From Bifidobacterium biavatii DSM 23969 (lineage in GTDB: Bacteria > Actinomycetota > Actinomycetes > Actinomycetales > Bifidobacteriaceae), in assembly GCF_000741165.1 (NCBI RefSeq), contig NZ_JGYN01000036.1, forward strand, positions 37 to 38,232: a DNA stretch of 38,196 nt, written 5' to 3'. This document shows positions 19,970-26,870 of the stretch, piece after piece (within the stretch, counting starts at the first letter, position 1; every line of letters starts with the position of its first letter). A program made the translations under genes and the position numbers. Under the pieces are notes generated by a model that was given only the letters and a program-made list of their open reading frames with translations, was not told where the DNA came from and made no database searches.

Positions 19970-19976
19970 ACGCACT

Positions 19977-19982
19977 ACTGTA
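19977..19982 (-). promoter_or_regulatory. Probable -10 of a leaderless membrane-protein transcript
   Basis: On the minus strand TACAGT is followed by 7 nt and then the ATG at 19969. No Shine-Dalgarno is present in the gap. Confidence 0.45.
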
Positions 19983-20020
19983 ATCAGCGGCAAAGCCAAC
20001 CGTCGGAAAGGAGCGCCGCC

Positions 20021-20734
20021 ATGCTCTACTGGTTCTTCGTCAAGGTGTTCGGTCCGATTGCCCGCCATCGGCTCGGGCCGAGCGTGACCGGCCGCGAGAA
20101 CATTCCGCGGCACGGCGGCGCGATCATCGCGGCGAACCATCTGGCCGTCATCGACGACGCGCTCATTCCGATCACCTGCCCGCGCATGGTGCATTTCATG
20201 GGCAAGGCGGAATACTTCGAAGGCAAGGGCATCAAGGGCAAGTTCAAGAAGTGGTGGTTCACGTCCGTGGGCGTGTTTCCGGTGGACCGTTCTGGCGGTT
20301 CCAAGTCGCTCGGCGCGCTCGAGCACGCGCGTGAAATCATCGAGGCCGGGCACCTGTTCGGCATTCACATCGAGGGCACGCGCAGCCCGGACGGCAAGCT
20401 GTACAAGGGGCATACGGGCGCGGCTCGACTCGCGTTCGAGACCGGATGCCCGATCGTGCCGACCGCGATCATCGGTTCTCGAGAACTGCAGGAACCCGGC
20501 ACGGTGATTCCGGCCAAGGGCAAGACGCAGGTGATCTACGGCAAACCGATCCCGGTGGCGAAGAAACTTGACGTGACGCACGACGAGCTGCGCGAGCTCA
20601 CCGACCGCGTGACGCGCGAGATCCAGGCCATGAGCGGCCAGGAATACGTCGACGAGTACGCGCAGAAGGTCAAGGCGCGGCTCAAGGAGCAGGCCGAAGC
20701 CGAGCAGACAGGGGATGCCTCCGCCGAACGGTGA
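20021..20734 (+). CDS. plsC: 1-acyl-sn-glycerol-3-phosphate acyltransferase (PlsC family)
   Basis: Acylates lysophosphatidic acid to phosphatidic acid at the membrane. It has 237 residues. The catalytic NHLAVIDD block holds the HX4D motif (His40, Asp45). The acceptor-phosphate motif EGTR is at 118-121 (HIEGTRSPDGKLYKGHTG), with CPIVPTAIIG after it. The N-terminus YWFFVKVFGPIARHRLG is amphipathic or hydrophobic. The C-terminal 40 residues are charged and helical (VDEYAQKVKARLKEQAEAEQ). The start is set by GGAAAGGAG just upstream. It is monocistronic, ended by a strong hairpin convergent with the kinase gene. Substrate chain length cannot be read from sequence. Confidence 0.93.
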   Translation: MLYWFFVKVFGPIARHRLGPSVTGRENIPRHGGAIIAANHLAVIDDALIPITCPRMVHFMGKAEYFEGKGIKGKFKKWWFTSVGVFPVDRSGGSKSLGALEHAREIIEAGHLFGIHIEGTRSPDGKLYKGHTGAARLAFETGCPIVPTAIIGSRELQEPGTVIPAKGKTQVIYGKPIPVAKKLDVTHDELRELTDRVTREIQAMSGQEYVDEYAQKVKARLKEQAEAEQTGDASAER

Positions 20735-20824
20735 TTCGTCCGTCCGGGGCTGCCGTTGGATGATTGCCTGATGCGTCGCATCCGGACGCGTCGAGGCTAT
20801 ATGGGCGCACGAACATGTACGAAT

Positions 20825-20870
20825 AAGGGGCCGGACTTGGGAAACTCCCAGGTCCGGCCCCTTGCCGTTT
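20825..20870. terminator. Terminator between plsC and the convergent PASTA kinase gene
   Basis: AAGGGGCCGGAC (20825-20836) pairs with GTCCGGCCCCTT (20852-20863). An inner TGGGA/TCCCA stem is also present, and GCCGTTTGTT follows on the plus strand. The U-tracts are weak on both sides. Confidence 0.85.
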
Positions 20871-20916
20871 GTTATCGCCCGAGCGGTTCCGTTAAAACCT
20901 GGAACGCAGGCGGGCG

Positions 20917-23109
20917 TCACACGATGGTGAGTGTGACGACTGTCTTGTTGCCGTCCTCGTCGCGCAGACGGGTTTCGCCACTGGCGCTCTGCTGCTGCAC
21001 AAGACCGAGAATGTCAAGTCCCGACGTTTTCACCTCGAAGCCGAGCTCCTGCAGCGTCTTGGTCGCGGCGGACTTGGTCTTGCCGACCAGATTCGGGATT
21101 TTCGCCGTTTCGGGACCCTTGGAGATGACCACGTCGACCGAATCGCCCCAGTACAGTTCAGCTCCGGCCTGTTCGGACGCGGACACCACCGAACCGGACG
21201 GGATCTTGTCGTCGTATTGTTCGGTGACATTCGCGGTGACGTGAATCTCGTCGAGCGCTGCCGTCATCGCGTCCTTCGTCATGCCGACCACGTCCGGCAT
21301 GGTCACCGGCATCAGGCCCTTCGACAGCACGACGGTGAGCTTCGCGTTGTGGTTCATCGTCGAGCCCGCCTGCACAGCCGCGCCCGACTCGTCGGTGAGA
21401 CCGATCAGCGCGCCGGCCGGCAGCGACAAGTCGTACTGGTCGTTTGACTCGTCGTGCGCGACGTTCGTGAAACCGGCCTTCTTGAGCGCGTCCAGCACGT
21501 TCGTGCCGTCCGTCGTGTTCGCGTCGAAGATGTCGGATGGCACGGTGGCCTGCTTCACACCCTTCGACACGACGACCGACACCGTGCCGCCGGTGCGCTT
21601 GCTGACATGCGAGCCCACGACCGCCGGGGTCGCTTCGATCACGTCGCCCTTGGCGACGGTGTCGTCGTAGCGTTCGGTTGCCTGGTACGGGATTCCGGCG
21701 GTTTCCAGCGTCTTCTTGTACTTGGCCCAGTTCGCGCCGATAATACGGCACGACTGGCCCTCCTCGCATGCCACGTCGGTCGGTTGCGGGAGCTGCCAGT
21801 AGCTGCCCGCCCCGCGGTAGTACCACCATGCGTAGCCGCCGCCCGCGCCGCCGAGCACGGCGACGGCAGCCAACGCCGCCAGAACGGCGGCAAGCGTTTT
21901 CTTCGATTTGCGCTTCGCTCCGACCTTGAGCGGCGATTCGACCGCGTCGGGGACCATGGACAGCGCCTGCGTGGCCGCCGTGCCGATGGCCGTGGTGGGT
22001 GCGGTGCCGTCGGCCGGACGGTCGAACGCCGTGGTGGCGGCACCGGAGGTATCGGAAGCTGAACCGGCGTCGTCGGAACCGTTGCCGGACGAAACGTCCG
22101 CACCGGCGCCGTCATGCGCGCTGTCCGACGGTGGCAGCGGGGGAGCGGCGGATACCGCGCCGGCGCCTGCCGCTTCTCCGGCAGACGCCACGGGCACGGC
22201 CACCGTATCGTGATCCTCGGCGCTTTGCGGCATCCTGCGATACGTCCACGCGGCCATGTCGAGCTTGGGGCCCAGCGCGCGCAGCTCGTCGGCCGCGACC
22301 CCTGCGTCGGCGGGACGATCCTCGACCGCGCGCGCGGTCAGATGCGCGACGAACGCGGCGACTTTCGGATCGATGCCCGGGCAGGGCACGGTGATCGGCG
22401 GCACGTCCTCGTGCACGTGCTTGAACACGAGCGTGACCGGATTGTCGGACGTGAACGGCACCGTGCCGGCCAGCATTTCCCACGCCATGATGCCCACCGA
22501 ATACAGGTCGCCCTGCGGCGTGGCCTGATTGCTTTCGATCATTTCGGGAGCCAGATACGCGGCCGTGCCGAGCAGCATGCCGGTCGACGACAGCGTGGCC
22601 TGCGACGCCGCCTTCGCCAGGCCGAAATCGGTGATCTGCACATGGCCGCGGTCGTTGAGCAGGATGTTCTCGGGCTTGATATCGCGATGCACGACGCCCG
22701 CCCGGTGCGCCGACGCCAGACCGTCAAGCGTCTCGCCGACGATGCGCAGCGTCTCGCGTACCGTGAACGTGCCCTCCTCGTTCATTTCGCGGCGCAGGTT
22801 CACGCCGTGCACGAATTCCATGACCAGATAGTCGAGCCCGTTCACCTCGCCCGTGTCGTACACCTGCACGATGTGCGGGTTCGCGATCGCGGCCGCCGAT
22901 TTGGCCTCGCGGCGAAACCGTTCGACGAATTGCGCGCGGTGGGGGCCCTGGGCGAGCTGCGTGTGCATGATCTTGATGGCGACGGTGCGTTCGAGCCGTT
23001 CGTCCATGGCCTCGTACACGCTGGCCATGCCGCCATCGGCGATTTTGCGGATGATGCGGTATCGTCCCTCGATCATCGGCGTTTCGATTGCGTTCGCGGC
23101 TTCACTCAT
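20917..23109 (-). CDS. pknB: Transmembrane Ser/Thr kinase with four PASTA repeats (PknB/StkP type)
   Basis: Sensor kinase of cell-wall growth and division whose outer PASTA repeats bind muropeptides or lipid II. It has 730 residues from ATG 23109; a TTG at 23133 is the alternative. The kinase domain has G-loop ADGGMASVYEA, catalytic Lys46 (VAIKIM), HRDIKPEN with Asp143, DFGLAKA with Asp161, and APEMIE. An Ala/Gly/Ser/Asp-rich linker (about 290-395) follows. The membrane helix is about 404-428 (LAAVLAALAAVAVLGG), ending YAWWYYRG. Four PASTA units follow, each ending in a VVVSKG/VVLSKG/VVISKG-type strand, the last ending VVTLTIV. No phosphatase or rod-shape genes are next to it, unlike the usual pknB operon, so this may be a second stand-alone kinase. 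The next minus-strand gene is the polyprenyl synthase, 87 bp upstream. Confidence 0.95.
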   Translation of the reverse strand: MSEAANAIETPMIEGRYRIIRKIADGGMASVYEAMDERLERTVAIKIMHTQLAQGPHRAQFVERFRREAKSAAAIANPHIVQVYDTGEVNGLDYLVMEFVHGVNLRREMNEEGTFTVRETLRIVGETLDGLASAHRAGVVHRDIKPENILLNDRGHVQITDFGLAKAASQATLSSTGMLLGTAAYLAPEMIESNQATPQGDLYSVGIMAWEMLAGTVPFTSDNPVTLVFKHVHEDVPPITVPCPGIDPKVAAFVAHLTARAVEDRPADAGVAADELRALGPKLDMAAWTYRRMPQSAEDHDTVAVPVASAGEAAGAGAVSAAPPLPPSDSAHDGAGADVSSGNGSDDAGSASDTSGAATTAFDRPADGTAPTTAIGTAATQALSMVPDAVESPLKVGAKRKSKKTLAAVLAALAAVAVLGGAGGGYAWWYYRGAGSYWQLPQPTDVACEEGQSCRIIGANWAKYKKTLETAGIPYQATERYDDTVAKGDVIEATPAVVGSHVSKRTGGTVSVVVSKGVKQATVPSDIFDANTTDGTNVLDALKKAGFTNVAHDESNDQYDLSLPAGALIGLTDESGAAVQAGSTMNHNAKLTVVLSKGLMPVTMPDVVGMTKDAMTAALDEIHVTANVTEQYDDKIPSGSVVSASEQAGAELYWGDSVDVVISKGPETAKIPNLVGKTKSAATKTLQELGFEVKTSGLDILGLVQQQSASGETRLRDEDGNKTVVTLTIV

Positions 23110-23196
23110 CTTGCGTGTCTGGTCCCTCGTCAAAATTCACGGAATCTCACAACAGTGTACATGCACGTCTACATACTGCGCCGGAACCACGCGGAT

Positions 23197-24276
23197 TTAC
23201 GCAAGAGGTACAAATCGCGCGCACGCCTCGACGAACGTGCGATCTTCGGGGGCGTCCGAACCGCAGCGTTCATCCATAGCGGCACGGGCCTCCTCCCACA
23301 ACGAGGCGATGCGCTCGCGGGAACACGCCACCGCGCCGGTGGACTCGAACAGGCCGATGATGCGCCGCACCTGGTCCTCGTCGCGCGCGGGCGCCGAGAA
23401 CGCGTTCACGAGTTCGCCGCGCTCTGTCGGAGAGGCCATGGCGATCGCGTCGGCAAGCAGCACGGTGCGCTTGCCCTCGCGAATGTCACCGCCGACGGGC
23501 TTGCCGGTGTGGCGGCTGGAACCGACCACGTCCAACAAATCGTCCGCCAGCTGGAACGCGAGACCGAGCGGACGTCCGATCGCCAGCGCCGCCCGCCGCG
23601 ACTCATCCGGATCCCCGCCCGCGGCGAGCAGGGCAAGCTCGATTGGCGCGATCGTCGTATAACTGGCGGTTTTCCAACGGAACACGTTCAGCGACGCCGA
23701 CGCAAGCGTGTCAGGGTCGTCCAGCGGGGCAAGCTCCACCGCCAAATCGAGTACCTGCCCGACCTCGACTTCCTTGTGCATGTTGAGAAACGCGGCGACG
23801 ATGCCGTCCGACGAGGCGAGACGCCGCGACGCGTTGTCGGCGATGCCTACGCTGGCTGTGGCCAGCAGGTCGCCGAGCATGATGCCGAGCCCGCGTCCGA
23901 TCGCATTGCTGTGCGTGGCCGTGGCGAGCGCGCGGTGCGCGGACGGCTTGCCGCGGCGCAGATCCGACTCGTCGATGATGTCGTCGTGCACGAGCGCGGC
24001 CGTCTGAAACACTTCGATGGCGCACGCCAGGTCGAGCATGCCCGCGCGCTCCTCGTCCGAAGCCCGTCCGTGCGTGGCCTGGTCGAATGCGGCGAGGGCG
24101 AGCCGGGCGCGCAGCCGCTTGCCGCCCTCGCTGGATGTGAGCGCCTGGTCCAGCACGTCGTCTAGCACGTCCGCGCACGCGTCGGCGACGCTGTCTCCCG
24201 CGCGCAGGGCCATGCTGTGACGGATCAGTTCGGCGATTCTCGGCTCGATGGAGGTCATTTCTGCAGCAACACTCAT
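23197..24276 (-). CDS. Polyprenyl (isoprenyl) diphosphate synthase, trans type
   Basis: Condenses isopentenyl diphosphate with an allylic diphosphate. Products of this family in actinobacteria include geranylgeranyl or longer prenyl diphosphates for carrier lipids or quinones; chain length is not readable with confidence. It has 359 residues. The first Asp-rich motif DDIID is at 98-102 (ALVHDDIIDESDLRRGKPSAHR) and the second DDLLD at 245-249 (LAFQLADDLLDVVGS). GGKRLRARLALAAFD near the N-terminus and VGGDIREGKRTVLLADA near the C-terminus complete the signature. The ATG at 24276 has a modest GGTGG ribosome-binding site; ATG 24258 is possible. It is divergent from the DUF4192 gene across a region with a DnaA-box 9-mer and an 18-bp dyad. 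Confidence 0.92.
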   Translation of the reverse strand: MSVAAEMTSIEPRIAELIRHSMALRAGDSVADACADVLDDVLDQALTSSEGGKRLRARLALAAFDQATHGRASDEERAGMLDLACAIEVFQTAALVHDDIIDESDLRRGKPSAHRALATATHSNAIGRGLGIMLGDLLATASVGIADNASRRLASSDGIVAAFLNMHKEVEVGQVLDLAVELAPLDDPDTLASASLNVFRWKTASYTTIAPIELALLAAGGDPDESRRAALAIGRPLGLAFQLADDLLDVVGSSRHTGKPVGGDIREGKRTVLLADAIAMASPTERGELVNAFSAPARDEDQVRRIIGLFESTGAVACSRERIASLWEEARAAMDERCGSDAPEDRTFVEACARFVPLA

Positions 24277-24286
24277 GCCACCAAGG

Positions 24287-24295
24287 TTATCCACA
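24287..24295 (+). promoter_or_regulatory. DnaA-box 9-mer upstream of the polyprenyl synthase gene
   Basis: TTATCCACA is a perfect match to the DnaA-box consensus. It lies 10 bp upstream of the minus-strand start codon at 24276, and 46 bp from the second copy of the 18-bp dyad. Confidence 0.5.
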
Positions 24296-24341
24296 TCGTT
24301 TCCTGAACACAAGATCGGCTCTATTCCAACAAAAACGACCT

Positions 24342-24359
24342 TTCGACCACAGGGGTCGA
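24342..24359. promoter_or_regulatory. 18-bp dyad shared by two intergenic regions (copy 2)
   Basis: TTCGACCACAGGGGTCGA is identical to 11486-11503. Here the dyad is longer: TTTCGACC and GGTCGAAA form 8-bp perfect arms around ACAGG (24341-24361). It lies between the divergent polyprenyl synthase and DUF4192 genes and could control either. Confidence 0.6.
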
Positions 24360-24431
24360 AAAACACGATGTGATTGCGCGAAATAGTGCATAGTGGTGTC
24401 ACCCGTCGGCGACCGCAGGCGGAAGGGCTTG

Positions 24432-24450
24432 CGCGGGAACTGTTCCCGCG
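24432..24450. promoter_or_regulatory. 19-bp perfect palindrome just before the DUF4192 ribosome-binding site
   Basis: CGCGGGAACTGTTCCCGCG has 9-bp perfect arms and a single central T. It ends 9 bp before the AAAGGAG Shine-Dalgarno. It may be an operator or an mRNA hairpin near the translation start. Confidence 0.55.
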
Positions 24451-24470
24451 TCACTGGCAAAGGAGACGAC

Positions 24471-25256
24471 ATGACGACGCACGCATGGGAACGACGCGCG
24501 GCACGGTCCGGGGAACAGTCTCGGGAATGGGACGAGTCCGAATGCTGCGGACCGATCCGCGAAAGGGATCTTGAGACGCTTACCGCACGATTCAGGTCCG
24601 AGCGCCAGGAACACGGGCCGAGGACCGCCGACGCGGCTTGGCTGGACGGGCCGTTCGACGAATGGCTGCATCGGCTTGACGACGGCTGTGACGATGATGC
24701 CGGCGACGATGGCTGCTGCGGCGATTGCCGCGTCGACGGCGACCGTTTGGACGCCGGCGGTCGAGACTGCGACCGTTTCGCCGACTTCGACGATGACGAT
24801 GATCTGCCCTGTCCGCCGCTGCGACGCGACAGCGTTGCGGCGCTTGCCGTGGCCATGCGCGAAACGCTGCCGGCGCGCGACGCGCTGATTATGTCAATGA
24901 TCGCGGGCGTCGAATGCGACCATGCGTCGATGATGCAGCTTGCCGCCGATCCTCACGCGGACCGGACCAGGCTGCGGCTCGCGACGATGCTGACACGGTC
25001 TCTCGGCGATGAGCATATGCCGGACGAGCGCCGGTGCGCCGCCGGTATGACGATGCTCGCGCAGATCGCCGACGCGGTGCCGCGACGCTGGCGCGCACAG
25101 CCGTGCGCCGCGATGGCCTACGTATTATGGTGGCTGGACGACGACCGTGCGGCGCTGTACGCGGTCGAATGCCTTGCCTACGACGAGGAATGCACGCTGG
25201 GAGGCGTCGTGCTGTCGCTGCTGGAACGCGGCGCGCAACCGTCGTGGCACCGGTGA
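24471..25256 (+). CDS. DUF4192 family protein with Cys/Asp-rich insert
   Basis: A 261-residue protein of an actinobacterial family of unknown function. The C-terminal half fits DUF4192: RETLPARDALIMSMIAGVECDHASM, AAGMTMLAQIADAVPRRWRAQPCAAMAYVLWWLDDDRAALYAVECLAYDEECTLGGVVLSLLERG. The N-terminal half is unusual. Between about residues 68 and 115 it is very rich in Asp and Cys (DDGCDDDAGDDGCCGDCRVD, then RDCDRFADFDDDDDLPCPP), and ECCGP occurs earlier. This suggests metal binding or a disordered acidic region (inference). The ATG at 24471 is fixed by AAAGGAG at 24459-24465. No membrane segment or signal peptide is seen. The gene is monocistronic and divergent from the polyprenyl synthase. No clear terminator is seen before the sigma factor promoter. 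Confidence 0.83.
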   Translation: MTTHAWERRAARSGEQSREWDESECCGPIRERDLETLTARFRSERQEHGPRTADAAWLDGPFDEWLHRLDDGCDDDAGDDGCCGDCRVDGDRLDAGGRDCDRFADFDDDDDLPCPPLRRDSVAALAVAMRETLPARDALIMSMIAGVECDHASMMQLAADPHADRTRLRLATMLTRSLGDEHMPDERRCAAGMTMLAQIADAVPRRWRAQPCAAMAYVLWWLDDDRAALYAVECLAYDEECTLGGVVLSLLERGAQPSWHR

Positions 25257-25334
25257 CTGGCGTTCCTCCGACGGCGTGGTCCGGGAATAATCGTCCTTGC
25301 AAGGTGGTTTACTCCAATAGTTGACGATTTGCCC

Positions 25335-25364
25335 TTGCCAGAAGTGTGTCTTATATGGTATAGG
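25335..25364 (+). promoter_or_regulatory. Promoter of the primary sigma factor gene
   Basis: -35 TTGCCA (25335-25340) and -10 TATAGG (25359-25364), spacing 18 bp. The start of transcription would be near 25371, leaving a short leader of about 27 nt with AGGAGG. Confidence 0.6.
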
Positions 25365-25397
25365 ATGCAGCGGGCAGGATCATGCAGGAGGATGGAC

Positions 25398-26792
25398 TTG
25401 GCCAAAAAGGATGCGACGGCGGTTCAGGACAACGTCGAGGAGGAACAGACGACGTCCCGCAAGAAGACTGCCGCTACGGCGAAGAAGAAGTCTTCGACGA
25501 GGAGTGCCTCGGCGAAGAAGGCGGCATCCGACACCAAACGCGAGGAGACCGCAAAGGAGGACTCCGCCAAGGAGAACGATTCCGCGGTCGACGATGCGCT
25601 CGAGGACGACGACGATCAGGACATGGACGCCGACGATCTCGACGATCTGGAGGACGACATCGACGACGAGGACGACTCGGACGACGATGACGATCTCGAC
25701 GACGAGGACGACGGCGATCTGGACGACGATTCGGCGGACGATGACGACGATGAGGACTCCAAGCCCAAGGAGATCGAAACCCCGAAGGAAAAGGGCGCGT
25801 TCGTCGTACGCGACGACGATGACGACGACAACCTGACCCCGTCGGGCAATCCGAAGCGCCGCGTCATCGCCGCCGGAGCCACCGCCGACCCGGTCAAGGA
25901 CTACCTGAAGCAGATCGGCCGCGTGAGCCTGCTGAACGCCGAACAGGAGGTCGACCTGTCGGAACGCATCGAGGCCGGCCTGTACGCGCAGCACCTGCTC
26001 GACACCGAGTCCGACAAGATGGACTTCAAGCGCAAGCGCGAACTCAAATGGGCGGCGAACGACGGCAAGAAGGCCAAGGACCACCTGCTCGAGGCCAACC
26101 TGCGACTCGTTGTCTCGCTCGCCAAGCGCTACACCGGCCGCGGCATGCTGTTCCTCGACCTGATCCAGGAAGGCAACCTCGGCCTGATCCGCGCCGTTGA
26201 AAAGTTCGACTGGAAGAAGGGCTTCAAGTTCTCCACGTACGCCACGTGGTGGATCCGCCAGGCCATCACCCGAGCCATGGCCGATCAGGCGCGCACGATC
26301 CGCGTGCCCGTGCACATGGTCGAAGTGATCAACAAGCTTTCCCGCGTGCAGCGCCAGATGCTACAGGACCTCGGCCGCGAGCCCACGCCCGACGAGTTGG
26401 CGCGCGAACTCGACATGCCGGTCGAGAAAGTGCAGGAAGTGCAGAAGTACGGCCGCGAGCCGATTTCGCTGCACACTCCGCTCGGCGAGGACGGCGACTC
26501 CGAGTTTGGCGATCTGATCGAGGACACCGACGCCATCGCACCGTCCGACGCGGTCGCATTCTCGCTGCTGCAGGAGCAGTTCAAGCAGGTGCTTGAGACG
26601 CTCTCACCGCGCGAGGCCGGCGTGATCAAGATGCGCTACGGTCTCGAGGACGGCCAGCCGAAGACCCTCGACGACATCGGCCGCGTCTACGGCGTGACCC
26701 GTGAACGCATCCGTCAGATCGAATCGAAGACCATGTCGAAGCTGCGTCACCCTTCGCGCTCGCAGACCCTGCGCGACTTCCTGGATCAATAA
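25398..26792 (+). CDS. rpoD: Primary RNA polymerase sigma factor (RpoD/SigA/HrdB type)
   Basis: Directs housekeeping transcription. It has 464 residues. The N-terminal part is Lys/Ala/Ser-rich (1-50) and then strikingly Asp-rich, with many DD runs over about residues 60-115. Conserved regions: 1.2 from about residue 164 ([28 protein letters not shown]), 2 ([59 protein letters not shown]), 3 ([20 protein letters not shown]), and 4.2 ([29 protein letters not shown]). AGGAGG (25386-25391) directly touches ATG 25392, which is too close. The TTG at 25398, 6 nt away, is the better start and gives the common LAKK/MAKK N-terminus; the difference is two residues. It ends in a terminator before parE. 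Confidence 0.96.
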   Translation: MAKKDATAVQDNVEEEQTTSRKKTAATAKKKSSTRSASAKKAASDTKREETAKEDSAKENDSAVDDALEDDDDQDMDADDLDDLEDDIDDEDDSDDDDDLDDEDDGDLDDDSADDDDDEDSKPKEIETPKEKGAFVVRDDDDDDNLTPSGNPKRRVIAAGATADPVKDYLKQIGRVSLLNAEQEVDLSERIEAGLYAQHLLDTESDKMDFKRKRELKWAANDGKKAKDHLLEANLRLVVSLAKRYTGRGMLFLDLIQEGNLGLIRAVEKFDWKKGFKFSTYATWWIRQAITRAMADQARTIRVPVHMVEVINKLSRVQRQMLQDLGREPTPDELARELDMPVEKVQEVQKYGREPISLHTPLGEDGDSEFGDLIEDTDAIAPSDAVAFSLLQEQFKQVLETLSPREAGVIKMRYGLEDGQPKTLDDIGRVYGVTRERIRQIESKTMSKLRHPSRSQTLRDFLDQ

Positions 26793-26800
26793 TCCATTTT

Positions 26801-26831
26801 CGTGCTCCCCGCAAGGGAGCACGTTTTTGTC
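26801..26831 (+). terminator. Rho-independent terminator of the sigma factor gene
   Basis: CGTGCTCCC (26801-26809) pairs with GGGAGCACG (26815-26823) across a 5-nt loop, followed by TTTTTGTCTT. Confidence 0.95.
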
Positions 26832-26836
26832 TTACC

Positions 26837-26862
26837 CGGACTTGAATCACGGACTTGAATAA
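26837..26862 (+). repeat. 13-bp tandem repeat in the parE leader
   Basis: CGGACTTGAATCA and CGGACTTGAATAA lie head to tail between the sigma factor terminator and the parE Shine-Dalgarno (AAGGAG overlaps the end). Confidence 0.85.
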
Positions 26863-26870
26863 GGAGAACC

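Noticed and set aside
20801..20824. ATGTACGAA-like word before the plsC terminator resembling the permease/lhr 12-mer
   Set aside because: It shares only about 9-10 bases, lies at a gene end and has no promoter beside it; probably chance.
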